From Pythium myriotylum (lineage: Eukaryota; Oomycota; Peronosporomycetes; Pythiales; Pythiaceae): a DNA stretch of 64,000 nucleotides. The stretch spans positions 434,001-498,000 of the forward strand of contig JALJCQ010000009.1 in NCBI GenBank assembly GCA_023091665.1. Direction: 5' to 3'. Positions within the stretch are counted from its first letter, which is position 1; every line of letters begins with the position of its first letter. The position numbers and the translations under genes are program-made. This document shows positions 31,150-41,875 of this stretch, piece by piece. The notes under the pieces were generated by a model, which did no database searches, had not been told where the DNA came from, and saw nothing but the letters and a program-made list of their open reading frames with translations.

Positions 31150-32440
31150 CATGAGTCCATCGACGGATGCAAAGTTGGTCCGCTTGTCTCCGCGCGCGCG
31201 CGTAGAGGTTGCGCATAATTTTGTTTCGAGGACATCGACAATCCTGGAGTTGGTGACAGTGCAATTTGCACCGTCACCAACGACTTCGAGTCTCGTGAGC
31301 TTCAGCGCTGTTGCAGCTCCCAGTCCAACATGGAGGCCTTGGTACTCGGCTCGGTTGTTGGTAGTGTTTCTTGATGCATGGCTCATGGCCGCACTCTATA
31401 AAATCTCGTCATCCCCATCGAGGGGGTTGATGCGACGACACCTCCAGGGCCTGGCTTGCCAAGCCTCTTGAGAAGAGGAACAAATTCCTAGTTTCCTATT
31501 CGGACACGGAATAAAATTATCAAAAAACTGAAAATAGGAATTCCTCTTCATTTGGCTCAATCTCAGCAAATGTTGTGATTAGAAACTGATGGATTGCACA
31601 ACAACTACACACTCTCCGCTTTCTCAATCTCCTTGCTTTTCTCTTGTGGCGGCAACTCGCTTTCCTCCTCTAGCGTCAAGGATCTGGCAAGATTGAGGAG
31701 CTCGGAAGAATTTTCGCCGGGTCTCTTGATCGAGGGGAAGCGCGATGAACTCGGCAAACCTGGTAGCATGCTGCTCTTGGTGATGGGCCTTGATGTTGTC
31801 TGTGCGGAACTTCTTGAAGACCTTCTTGTTCGTGGTTTTCTTCACTGTCTTCGTGTTGCACGACTCCGTCTTTTCGCGCCCGAAGGATTCACAGAACTTG
31901 CAGGTGGCTTCTTGAACGACATGTAGAGGCGGGTACGTTGGGCTGGGGCAGAGTCCAAGCTCGAGCTCGTACTTCGGGAGCCACTGGTCGCGACGAGCTA
32001 GTTGTTGTGGCTTTTCGATTCTCGTCTGAACGAGAACACGGTTGACACTCCTCTCTTCGCTTACTTTCACGCGCTTGTTGGCCGCCACAGGTTTCTGGCG
32101 TCGCTCCTTTGAGGCCGACTTCCGACCGCTATGCTTAGCCATGCCCGTGGCGAGGATTCCTGAACTGCAGAGTCGCACACTGCCTTGTCACGCAGCGCGT
32201 GAGAGCCATAGCTACAAACTATTAATAGAGCGGTCGCCCACGGAAATCCCCATTATGCCCAAGTCATCATTCCTCCAAGCCATCTTCACATGAATCCGAG
32301 CCAATCCGAGCCAATTTGAAACTGGGAATTCAGAAATCCGCAGACAAGATTGATTCTGTGCTTTGTCTTGTTACCATTCCTATTCTCAACAGGCCTGTGG
32401 ATTGCCCCGCGATCCGCCGTCAATGAAGTAGGTTTTGTTC
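31150..32440 (-). pseudogene. RNase H domain split by a ~1-kb insertion
   Basis: Minus strand, 32386-32440 ends with YFIDGGSRGNP, the start of an RNase HI fold with its first catalytic Asp. The continuation, SRNTTNNRAEYQGLHVGLGA and LEVVGD, lies about 1 kb further on at 31280-31386. The two parts would be contiguous in a normal RNase H. The intervening 31.40-32.39 kb contains a separate zinc-finger-like gene on the same strand. GGCCTG occurs at both edges (31448 and 32392) and might be a target duplication, but this is weak. Confidence 0.5.
31624..32142 (-). CDS. Small basic protein with a C2H2/BED-like zinc-finger motif
   Basis: 172 residues from ATG 32142 (the frame extends to 32178). The N-terminus is Lys/Arg-rich. 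Mid-protein there is CKFCESFG, then Lys-rich sequence, then IKAHHQEQHATRF, giving a Cys-X2-Cys ... His-X4-His arrangement like BED-type or C2H2 fingers used in transposase-related proteins. It sits inside the stretch that interrupts an RNase H domain, so it may belong to a small mobile element. No catalytic domain is present. Confidence 0.45.
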   Translation of the reverse strand: MAKHSGRKSASKERRQKPVAANKRVKVSEERSVNRVLVQTRIEKPQQLARRDQWLPKYELELGLCPSPTYPPLHVVQEATCKFCESFGREKTESCNTKTVKKTTNKKVFKKFRTDNIKAHHQEQHATRFAEFIALPLDQETRRKFFRAPQSCQILDARGGKRVAATREKQGD

Positions 32441-32633
32441 ACGACATCTGTCGCAAGCCATTTACGACATTTGTATACACCCAATTTCATGTTTGCGTGT
32501 GTTTCCGACCCGCCTGAATTGTTGCGTCCCAAAACCCGGTAAATTGTCGGCTCCGCGATACTGGAAATGTCGAAGAGATTTGGCTGAGGCGGGGCGCCTC
32601 GTGTAATTTTTTTTTGATGATTCTCCCCCTTTG

Positions 32634-33248
32634 CTAACTGATTGTGCAGCCTGCATAAGCCGTCGAAGCGCCCCACGCGGCCTTATCGTGCGCCGCCTTC
32701 TCTATTTCTTCGTCCGTGGGTGCTCGACTTGGATCACAGAGCTCACACGGGCAGCCCTTTGTTTGCATTAAAGGCGCTGGAATCTCGTAGTTCATCTTCA
32801 ACACAGCCGCTGCGTCTTCTTCAGACGCCCTCAGCAGCAATCGCATGCGTAGTGCGCCCGGTTTGATCTTTGGAGCAGGTTTCATCGTCACCCATCGGTC
32901 CGCGACATATCCATTGGCGAGGCACAGCGTCTGGACAAAAATCGAGCCCATCCATACACTATGTTCACCATCATGCTTGGTCACGTTGAAGCTGATTCTG
33001 AAAGCTCCTGGATCTTGTCGCTGGGGTTTCTTCGTGAGCTCGCGCTTCATGTCTGCAGCAACCTTTGAAGGCACGACAATCCCTTTCGGTTGACCGATGA
33101 TTGGCGGGTAGAAGGCCCCCGCTGGTGACTTTTGTACGCTCCGTGGCGACGGGGGACGACCAAGGCGAACGACGACCTGATCGCTCTTATGCGAGCCAAG
33201 CCCGGCCAGAGAGCCGCGCGCATCGAGGATCTCAATATGCACGAACAT
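32634..33248 (-). CDS. C2-domain-like protein
   Basis: 204 residues from ATG 33248. The N-terminal MFVHIEILDARGSLAGLGSH, VVVRLGRP, then AFRISFNVTKHD, WMGSIFVQ, ADRWVTMKP and PGALRMRLLL follow the strand pattern of a C2 domain, though the full Ca-binding Asp set is not evident. The C-terminus has CPCELC and an acidic helix. The downstream RNase H debris (32386-32676) is on the same strand but in another frame, and I cannot tell whether they were ever one gene. Confidence 0.4.
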   Translation of the reverse strand: MFVHIEILDARGSLAGLGSHKSDQVVVRLGRPPSPRSVQKSPAGAFYPPIIGQPKGIVVPSKVAADMKRELTKKPQRQDPGAFRISFNVTKHDGEHSVWMGSIFVQTLCLANGYVADRWVTMKPAPKIKPGALRMRLLLRASEEDAAAVLKMNYEIPAPLMQTKGCPCELCDPSRAPTDEEIEKAAHDKAAWGASTAYAGCTIS

Positions 33249-33308
33249 AGGACAAAACGTTGGAAAATGAGCTCTCTCGTGCGGTGGCTTCTTGGAAAGT
33301 GAATCCAA

Positions 33309-34010
33309 TACTTCGTAGCACTGGACAGTTCACCCGCGTGTTGAACCTCCGAGATCCCCACGTCGCGTGTGAGTCACACGAAAGTCAGTCACGCTGTGTC
33401 TGACTTTCTGGATCGGCTTGCACGATCGTTTGGCAATCAGTGTGGCTCATGTGGTTCAACCAGCACATAAACCAGCCAGGAAGACACCTATTGAATAAAC
33501 GTCGTCCAAAGTAAACGTAGCCCCACAACACGATTGACCAATCAACGAGCTTCTACGTTGCCGTCGATTGGGCACGCCCGTCCGTGGGTAACGTGTCACA
33601 CGCGTCGGTCCAAATGTCGGGTTGTAAGTGTATACATGACTGTCTCCACTCGGTACTGCAGGGTTTTGGGTTGAGTTGCATCTTCTCACTCCCCATCGAC
33701 CTGCAGTGTTCCGAAGAACAGAGTGGGATCAATTGCGTCGAGCGCCAGATGCAGCTCAAGCGCGTTCTAGCAGCCGTTACACCCACGCAGTAGACATTCC
33801 TCACTCTAGCCAACTGAATCCGTTGTCTTGTCTGTGAAAGCTAATAGTGTCCTTTGCATTTGTAATGTGTCGACATTGTTTTCGGCGCGCTGCAATTCAT
33901 ACTCTAGCAACCACTGCTAATTCGAGCATTTCATGTTAGAGTCCTCACCAGCATTCACTTCTACGAGACCTTCAGTAAAGTCTGTACCTCTAAAACCGGT
34001 AGGTCGTGAT
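33309..34010. other. Intergenic stretch, no supported gene
   Basis: Short overlapping frames on both strands only; nothing recognised. Confidence 0.4.
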
Positions 34011-34575
34011 CAGAGACCCTTTGCAGTCTGGTTTTTGTGGAGCCACTCGAACCGAAACGTGTAGTCATTACCTACGATAAGCGCTCAGACAAGGAATGGC
34101 AAAAATATCGGTCGCTCGACGTACCGAGATGGTCGAGTGTCATTTGAATCGGGAAGAATACCCAAAGCACGAGAAACGACTGCGCCAGCAACGCGTGCTT
34201 CTGCAGAGTAAACGCCAACAAGCGAAGCGTCGAGAAATGGAGTAACCGGTCCAACGCCAGCAGGAGGGCCACAAGCGACACCAACTCGAGCAATGCGTAC
34301 TGCACGAGGTGAGTGATCTTGGCCTCCAATTGCTCGTCCGTGAGATGCTTGAGAGAGTAGTTATACGCTCGGTTCGGTAAGTAGAGCATCGCTGTCAGAT
34401 AGATCGCTGTGGCACAAAAACGGTTAGAAAGTTGCGACTCAACGAGGACGTAACATCCGAGTTGGAGACATTGAAATGCCACACGACTCACAGTAAACGA
34501 AGGGGACAACAACCTCTGTGTACTCGATGAGTACGTAGAACTCGACCATGTGCAAAATTTTCAGTGTGAGTCGGA
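34011..34575. repeat. Segment duplicated at 28175-28735
   Basis: Partner of the near-identical block described for the decayed copy. It includes the second exon, intron and 3' flank of the intact membrane protein gene. Confidence 0.8.
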
Positions 34576-35782
34576 CGTACTCCACGCAAGGTCGCATGGT
34601 CGCGGTTCTGGAGTGTAGTTGTGGTGAAAGTCCGCGTTTCGAAACGCTATCTGACCCCGTCAATAATGTCTTTGGTGGTCCGCCAGGCTGAAACGGAGCT
34701 ACCTGTGTAAAACTCGTGATCCTTCTGGCGACCTCTCGCCATGGCAATTGGTGGGGTTGTTCGCGCTCATGTCGTGGCTTGCCTATTAACGGGTCATCTC
34801 GGATGTGCAAGTCAGCTGCAAGCGCAGAATCGGTGTACGAGAGAACGCCGCTAGGAGCAGAGGGCAGTCTTGGAAACGTCGTCACATTGGCCCACTCACG
34901 CATCTTCGTGAGGACACCGTAGATTTCAAAGACCGCGATGCAACTCTGGAAGATGTCGACACTCATTACAGCTATGATTGTCCCACGTGTCGTCGCTGAC
35001 TGCATCGCGCACGCCAAGAACAGTGCGTGAAACACATCGACACTCAATACTACGTAGGTCGGCGCGAGGTCTTCAAGGCGATACATGCCGTGGCTTGAGA
35101 TATTTTTCAACAACAGCTTAAGGACTGGGAGGCAGAACGAGACCAGCGTTTGCTGAAGACCGGACAGCGTGCTGAACAAGTAAGTCGCCAACGGATAGAT
35201 CGCAATCATGATGCACTGGCTACCAAAGGTCGATGCATATTGCTTGAGATCACTTTGCACACTGGTGTGTTGCCGAATTGTCTGCCTCCATAAGAACCAC
35301 ATGGATGTGAAGAGGGTGGTCTGCCAGGGCAAGGCAATCACCTGACAAAAGAACGGAGCGGGAAAACCGAGAAGCTTGTGGATCACGAGGGCAATGAGAG
35401 TTGCGCCGGCGCCGAGGACGCAGGTGATTCCTAGAATTCGAATCGGTGGTCTCGGCAGCAATGCCGACGCGAACGAAAATTGAATTATGACAGTTGCTGA
35501 CACGACGGCCATGGACGCGAAGGTAAATAGCCAATACGCGTAGGTTTGGTTGGCGAGGCCACTGTAAGGCGGGCGAAGCGGGATGGCACTAATACCAACA
35601 ATTGTGGCTAAGCAGCTCATTGGAGTCGCGGTAGCGATGCTCAGAGCCCTGCGAATACCGGTCGTCCCAGAAAATCGCCGCAGCTCGTCGTAACGAGCGA
35701 GCGAGTACTGGCCGCGCAGCTCGACCTGGATCGCCTCCCAGCCGTGAGCCACCGATCTACCCAGCTCCCGGAGATGCTTCAT
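34072..35782 (-). CDS. Multi-pass membrane protein, intact copy with one intron
   Basis: Exon 1 is 35782-34492 and exon 2 is 34406-34072. The 85-bp intron (34407-34491) has GTGAGT at the donor and TGCCACAG at the acceptor, and removing it keeps the frame, giving 541 residues. Without splicing the frame stops soon after the donor. The N-terminus contains VAHGWEAIQVELRGQYSLAR, followed by about ten membrane segments (for example LATIVGISAIPL, IIAVMSVDIFQSCIAVFEIY, LVQYALLELVSLVALLLALD). No known transporter signature is recognised. Oomycetes have expanded families of such proteins. It is divergently transcribed from the amino acid transporter gene, sharing about 250 bp of promoter. Confidence 0.75.
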
Positions 35783-36035
35783 CTCTGTTCGCTGCAGAAT
35801 GTCCTGATCTTCGTCTGCTTCGGTGGGTTCGAGTATTGTTGGCCGTCCCAAACAAGTCGTCGATGCAATTTTAACTAGGAATGTTTTCACACGTCGCAGA
35901 TTTCCAGCTGCCCACTTCAACTTTTCGGCAACTGTACCCCCGGGGGTATTCCTTCGTGCAACGTTCCTGCAACCTATCTCCTACTCTCCCACGTCAGACT
36001 GGCTCGCCAAAGGACCCAGAGAGATACCCGTGGAG
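35783..36035. promoter_or_regulatory. Shared divergent promoter region
   Basis: This 253-bp gap separates the start codons of two divergent genes. For the plus-strand transporter, CCACTTC at 35912-35918 fits the oomycete Inr and is about 120 bp before its ATG. The minus-strand signal is not clear. Confidence 0.4.
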
Positions 36036-37615
36036 ATGGTCGCGCACTCGAGCCACGAGCCCGCGCCTGCCGCCGGCCCCGACCGCCTGCTGAAGCTCCA
36101 GTCCATTGACTTGGACGACGACGACTCGGCGCTGCCCGTGCGCGAAAAAAGCGCGTCGAACGGCGCGAAATTGACGCCGGGAGAGCTCGAGCAAGGTCTC
36201 GAGGACGACGAGAAAGACGCGCTCGTATCGGGTGAGCTAGACAGCCACCTGGCCTCGGACGAGCGCACGTTCGTCAACTCGATCATCGCGTTCCTCGGCT
36301 CGGGCATTCTCGGCTTGCCCTTTGCGTTCTGCAAGACGGGCATCCTAGTGAGATCATGTCTTCTGAAGAGCTCTAATTGATCAGCTTCTAAGAGTGTAAA
36401 TTAGTATGGATTGGCGACGCTCGTGATCGTGGCGATCGTGAGCACGTACGCGATGCTGCTGGTCGTGCAGTGCAAGTACAAGCTCAAGGAGCGCGGCGTG
36501 ACGATCTCCAAGTACGGAGACATCGGCTTCCACGCGCTCGGCCGCACGGGCCGCGCGATGGTCGACTCGGCTATCGTCATCTCCCAGGCAGGCTTCTGTG
36601 TTGCCTGTGCGTTGGATTGATTCATGACCTGAGTGCCCACGAGTTGTGGTTGGTTCACTAACGCGCAGTCTCTAGATCTCATCTTCATCGTCACGAACGC
36701 CCATCAGTTCCTCGGCGTCGCCAAGGAGCTCGTCGTGACGGTCTGCGTGCCGCCGCTCATCTTGTTTTCGCTGCTTAAACATATGAAAGAACTTGCGTAC
36801 GTGGCGCTCGCTGCCGACGTGATGAACTTTCTCGGGCTCGCGGTCGTCTACACAGCCGACTTGTCGTTCATGGCGATGAACACAGACCAGATCGAAACGC
36901 TCGGTGTGGTTTCGAGCATCCCGTTTTTCTTTGGTGTGGCGAGCTACTGCTTTGAGGGGGTGGGTATGGTGCTGCCACTTGAGAATGGCATGCAGAACCC
37001 CGCACACTTTAAATCGATCCTCATCTGCACTGTCGTTATCATCACGACGCTCTACGCTACTTTTGGAATCTGCGGATATCTGGCGTTCGGCAAAGACACC
37101 AAAGACGTCGTGACGCTAAATCTGACCGACGATGGAGGCTTGTTAACGCTCGTCAAGCTCTGTCTCTGTGCCGGCCTCTTCTTTGCGTACCCGATCATGA
37201 TGTTCCCGGTCTTTGAGCTGTTGCAGCCAATTGTTTCGAAGCAGGATGGAGACAACGGCCGCGTGACCGATGAGCGGAAGCTCGTATTACTCAAGAGCGT
37301 GATCGTGATCACTACTGCCGCGCTTGCTGTCGGTATCCCCAGTAAGTACCGCTACAATCAGTCCTCGTAATGGTGGGCGAGGATTACTGAAATGGCGTTC
37401 TTTTTTTTTGCATAGATTTCGGACAGTTCATATCGTTCATCGGATCGACATGCTGCACACTTCTTGCATTTGTGTTTCCATCGTGCTTTCATCTGATGCT
37501 GTTCCCATCCGACATCAGCTGGCCAAAGACGATTTTTCTGTCACTATTGATCGTGCTCGGTGTGGTTGCCGTTGGCGCAGCGATCGCAGACGCCGGAAAG
37601 AACCTGTTCGGATGA
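36036..37615 (+). CDS. Amino acid transporter (AAAP family), four exons
   Basis: Exons 36036-36347, 36405-36606, 36676-37341 and 37416-37615 join in frame to 459 residues. Introns have donors GTGAGA, GTGCGT and GTAAGT and acceptors TTAG, CTAG and ATAG; the last has a T-rich tract before it. The first 85 residues are acidic and cytosolic. Then comes FVNSIIAFLGSGILGLPFAF, the typical first helix of amino acid/auxin permeases, and about ten more membrane segments including FGICGYLAFG and FAYPIMMFPVFELL. It would move amino acids across the plasma or a vacuolar membrane by proton coupling; the substrate is unknown. Confidence 0.85.
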
Positions 37616-37801
37616 GTTCGATCGCAGTGCTATTGGTTCTCGGAGTAATATGAGTTGATTTGTCAGGCTCAGATATTGAAATGTTCACGTCGACAAGTTC
37701 CAGTACGCAAAGCATGGAACAACTTAAGGACTCCCGCAGAGTGCTCGCTCACACATCGAAGGATCTGGTACCAAGGAACCAGTCCAAAATGCATCATTTC
37801 A

Positions 37802-39589
37802 TTAAGTGGAGTCGTAATAGATGGCGCCATTTGCAGCTAGCAGGTTCAACACAGGATCGGGCTCGATAACCGTCAGCTCAACCTCCTTCATCAGAGCTGT
37901 ACCGAAGTCTCCAGCTAGCCTCATATCGACCCCGTTTTCCAATAATTGCGACGCAACATCAAGGTCTTCTGCTCGACCTGAAAGTGCTGCCATGCCTAAC
38001 ATCGACTTTTTGACTCGATTGTCCACTCTCAACCTCACCCCATGCGCGAGGAAGATCGCGATGATGTCTGTGCTCCGAGCCTCGGAAACGGTGCGGTCAA
38101 AAACCAGCTGCATGCGTCGCTCGTGGTCCGAGTTGAAGACACATCGAGAAAGCAGCAGCTCGACGAGGTGGGGATTCTTACGATAGACTGATCGAGTCAA
38201 GCAGTCACTAAACAAGTTCAGGCTCGGCACCAAGCCATCGTCCAACAGTTGTGCAGCAATGCTAACGTGGCCGTGGCGTATCGCATTAGAGAGAGCAAGT
38301 TCCCGGCTGGGCTGCCGCGTGTCGCGTTGAAGTAGCTCTGCGACACCGTGTGACCACCCGAGATCTGCAGCGGCTGAGAGCAGCGAGTGACTCTGAGATG
38401 TATAGAGAACATCAAGGTCCCCACCGCAGTCTACTAGAAGCTGCATCATGCGAGAGGATTGTGCACACACAGCAGCCACGAGCGGAGTGCGTCCATCCCA
38501 CAGACGGCCGTTGATGTCAGCACCTCGGTGGAGCAATTCTCTGACAGTGGTTTCGTCTTCCAAGAAGACGGCGGCGAACAGTGCTCTCATGCCGTAAGTG
38601 CGCATCACGCTTTTGTCGAGAAGCTGCGGTAGAGTGTCCAAGAGATGATCGATGAACACTCTGCTCCGCCACCAGCACGCGATCGTAAGCAGTTGCAAGG
38701 CGGTGGTGACTGCGATCCAGGGCTTGTGGTTGAGTTCGGCTGGAGTCGGCTCCATCGCACGGAACAAGACCATTGACATGCCTATTGACAGACATTCTTC
38801 GCATGGCATCTGCGCCCCTGCATCGAGCAAGATGTCTACGATCTCAATCGCTCCCGCGGCTGCTGCTTCCGCCAGTGGGCCATGGGTGCTGTCGGCTGGA
38901 TTATTACACAGGAGAGCGCCGTTCCGAATAAGCCGCTTGGTTAGTCCGACTTGTCGAACTTGCACAGCGACTGTCACTAGCGAGTGCGAGTTACCATGAT
39001 GATAGCACGGTCCATGCGGGTGGGCGCCGTTCTCGAGTAACAACTCGGAGATTCGGCCGTGGCCCCGTTCAATCGCGAGAGAGAGGGCAGTCTGACCGGT
39101 CTCTTTGTCCGTTGCGTCAATGATCACATCGTCGCGAGCGACAATGCGCTGCACTCGGACGAAGTCACCGCTGTCTACCGCGTCCAAGAGCTCGCGCATG
39201 CGGCGCCGGACGCTCCCAGTCGCTTGCTCTCGTAACGGAGCCTCGTCTTTGGACTTGAGCGCGAGCGAGATCTCGGTTCGCGACGGCCACCGCCCGTCCC
39301 GTGCCGCCAGCGCCTCCACAAACGCGTCGTAGGCCATGAACTGGACCACGACATCGCCAAACCCGCGCGTCTGCGCCACCGCCAGCGGCGTGAGCTTCCG
39401 ATCATCGCGGATGGACGGATCGGCGCCGTCGCACAGCAGCTCGTGGATCCTCTCGCAGTCTCGTTCCAGCGCAGCAGTATGTAACGCGGTGAAGCCCCCG
39501 ATGGCGCGCGCGTTCACGTCCGGGAGCCTTCGGTCGTGCGGCGTCCCTGCATCGTTCGCATTCCGTCTCGCATCGACAGCGTCGCCCAT
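37802..39589 (-). CDS. Large ankyrin-repeat protein
   Basis: Intact 595-residue frame from ATG 39589. About ten ankyrin repeats are visible: GGFTALHTAALERDCERIHE, GQTALSLAIERGHGRISELL, GPLAEAAAAGAIEIVDILL, ALFAAVFLEDETTVRELL, GRTPLVAAVCAQSSRMMQLL, ELALSNAIRHGHVSIAAQLL and others up to the C-terminus. No other domain is seen. It is intact, unlike most ankyrin copies in this window, and lies in tail-to-tail orientation with the amino acid transporter (gap about 190 bp). Role: protein-protein scaffold, partner unknown. Confidence 0.85.
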   Translation of the reverse strand: MGDAVDARRNANDAGTPHDRRLPDVNARAIGGFTALHTAALERDCERIHELLCDGADPSIRDDRKLTPLAVAQTRGFGDVVVQFMAYDAFVEALAARDGRWPSRTEISLALKSKDEAPLREQATGSVRRRMRELLDAVDSGDFVRVQRIVARDDVIIDATDKETGQTALSLAIERGHGRISELLLENGAHPHGPCYHHGNSHSLVTVAVQVRQVGLTKRLIRNGALLCNNPADSTHGPLAEAAAAGAIEIVDILLDAGAQMPCEECLSIGMSMVLFRAMEPTPAELNHKPWIAVTTALQLLTIACWWRSRVFIDHLLDTLPQLLDKSVMRTYGMRALFAAVFLEDETTVRELLHRGADINGRLWDGRTPLVAAVCAQSSRMMQLLVDCGGDLDVLYTSQSHSLLSAAADLGWSHGVAELLQRDTRQPSRELALSNAIRHGHVSIAAQLLDDGLVPSLNLFSDCLTRSVYRKNPHLVELLLSRCVFNSDHERRMQLVFDRTVSEARSTDIIAIFLAHGVRLRVDNRVKKSMLGMAALSGRAEDLDVASQLLENGVDMRLAGDFGTALMKEVELTVIEPDPVLNLLAANGAIYYDST

Positions 39590-39899
39590 TGTGTCACGTG
39601 TGACAAGAGATCTTTTAACTCAGTAGTGACATGAGCCCGTCACTTGATCGGGAGAACTCAGCTGAAAGTGGTTTGCGCTTCGGTCTTAGGGATGTTTTTG
39701 AAACAATTCAGAATTCTCCAAAATTGTTTTTGAATTCATTCAAAATACACTCCAAAATGCAAAAGTCTGCAAAAGTCCATCTCCCTTCAGAAGGGACCAG
39801 GACGCGTGGGAGCTGCTCGAACGAGGGCTTGTTGGACCGCAAAGGACTTGAGCGAAGCAATGCAAATCCACTTGTGTTCTCTCGGTTATCCTAGCGTCC

Positions 39900-41500
39900 T
39901 GCGGTCCTCTTTTCTTCTGACCTCGTCGAATCTGGCGCAGCACGGCCTGCGGGAACAAACAACTTGGTTGTGGGCCGAGCTCATCTGCATCACGGGACCT
40001 GTGTCCCGTGATGGCGTGAAACTCACCTCGCACGACAGCCCGCACTTCCGATCGGCAGAACCCCTGCTGGCCCCACGCAGGAGCAGCCGCTTGACCGCAC
40101 GTGATCTTGACCCAACACCTCCCCCTCAAGCGGTTGCTCCCGGATCGTCACCCGGTTCAGAGCAAGACAGGCCACACAGGCCTCGCTTGTGCAAGAGGTC
40201 GTGCCGGGCCAAGGCCTTGGTCAATACGTCGGCCGGGTTCTCCTTCGTCGGCACGTACTCGAGTGTGGTAGAGAGGGTCGGCACAAATCACAGCACAGCG
40301 ACTGCTCGTGACTGCTGACCCCTCACCAACAGGCCTTCAGATTCTTGGAGCTGGGTGGTAACCACAGGCGTTACACCCCACGTGAAGTCGCTGTGGGGGT
40401 GAACCGTGGGCTGATGTCTGCCGCCGAAAGTCGGGGAGGGAACCAGAGGGTCGTGAAGCCTCTGGGGGTCCGACAACTGTAGCCCGCTAGGAGACCGTCT
40501 AGCAGAACTGGTCGGAGGGGTCGTACGGGCCGAGAAACACACCTGCTCAACACGCAGGGGCTCGGTGCACTTGTGCGCAGCCGGTGGGACCGGGCTGCGG
40601 CTTCCTTGGGCGTATTCGCCTGGCGTAGAGACGCCAGAGGACGTAGCACTCCTTGGATCGTGGCGGGGGGGACAATCCCACCGGCGCACACGACCTTTCC
40701 TTGACTTGCGCAGCCGACGCCGCTGGCAGACTTGCCCCAGCGCTTCAAATCGGCTGCTCCTTGAGCGGTTCTTCGGCTTCTTCCGGCTACAACAGCCAGA
40801 GTCCACCGGGTCTTCTTTAACGTCACCTCCTGTTGGTGACGGCGAGCCTTGGTGTCGACGTTCCTCGCCAAGTCTTGCGGCTTGCTTGCGGACTTGACGG
40901 TGAAAATGGAAGTCCATTACCTTGGCCGTTACCGGCTATCCTAAGTGCGAATCTAAGCTAGGTTCGGCTGCCTAAGTTCGGAACCGGCTTCGGACCGGCT
41001 CCCTGCTGACTCTATCACCCACTATCCCTGCTGAACTCCTGGCCTGATTCTACCCATCTGACACTGATTACGCCCCTTACAATCGGACGAGACGCAGACT
41101 CAGATCGGGTCTGATCGGCAGCCCATATTAGCCAATCGGCTACGGGGATCAGAAATACCGGTTTTGACCGGCTGTACCGTTGATACCGGTACAGAACGGT
41201 CGCCACCCCGCGAACGTACTAATATCGGTTAGCCTACAGGTATCTCTCTCTTCTGGGCCGTTCCAGAATAGTTGGGGGGTGCTCTGTTCCACATCGCCTG
41301 TCCCAGAGACCAGCCGCTTTACCACAGCGCCCCTCTCGACACGAGCACGGTCCCAGACCGACGAGAGTCCGAGACAGTCGGCTGGCGTCACCCCGTTGGA
41401 AAGTTCTCCGGTGCCTTCGTAGCCGATCCCGTCCCATCACTCACTTCTGGTTGCAAATCTTCCTCCAGCGGTACTTATTCCGTGACCGTCGCGATGAGTA
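39900..41500 (-). mobile_element. Decayed copia-type LTR retrotransposon remnant
   Basis: On the minus strand around 40160-40268 the reading LEYVPTKENPADVLTKALAR matches the end of a copia polyprotein (compare the RNase H end, DKNIADLFTKSL, in the intact element at 55.8 kb). No intact RT or integrase is left. The 40.3-40.9 kb stretch has an open minus-strand frame of 209 codons rich in Arg/Ser/Pro that is not recognisable. The 40.9-41.5 kb part has repetitive CCGG-type motifs and may be LTR-like. The precise ends cannot be set. It directly abuts the Polinton's left edge. Confidence 0.45.
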
Positions 41501-41875
41501 GTAATGTCCGGAACTTTTTCCGTCATTTTTTTTCAACGTTTCTCACACAACCCTAGAGACCTTTCTTTTCCCTCTCAGTTCAACAAACCTATTTCACACC
41601 TCCTTTCCACAAAACACAACCAAACCGACTTTCCTATGTCCTCATTAAAAACAACCACTTTTGCTTCATTTTCCACACCAAAAATTCGCGAAGGTTCGGG
41701 GCATAGCTGAGAGACACAGAAAAATATCTGGATTAGAGTATTTTTTTATTGTTTTTCTTTCATTTTGTTTATATACGTACAAAAAATTTCCATCTTGATA
41801 TTTCTTTTATAGATATATACGTACGATTTTTTAATTTTATCATTTCAAATTTCTCAACCAATATATAAGAAAAAA

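Noticed and set aside
40288..40917. 209-codon minus-strand frame in the copia remnant
   Set aside because: Low-complexity Arg/Ser/Pro composition with overlapping alternative frames. It is probably a GC-rich artefact within a decayed element.
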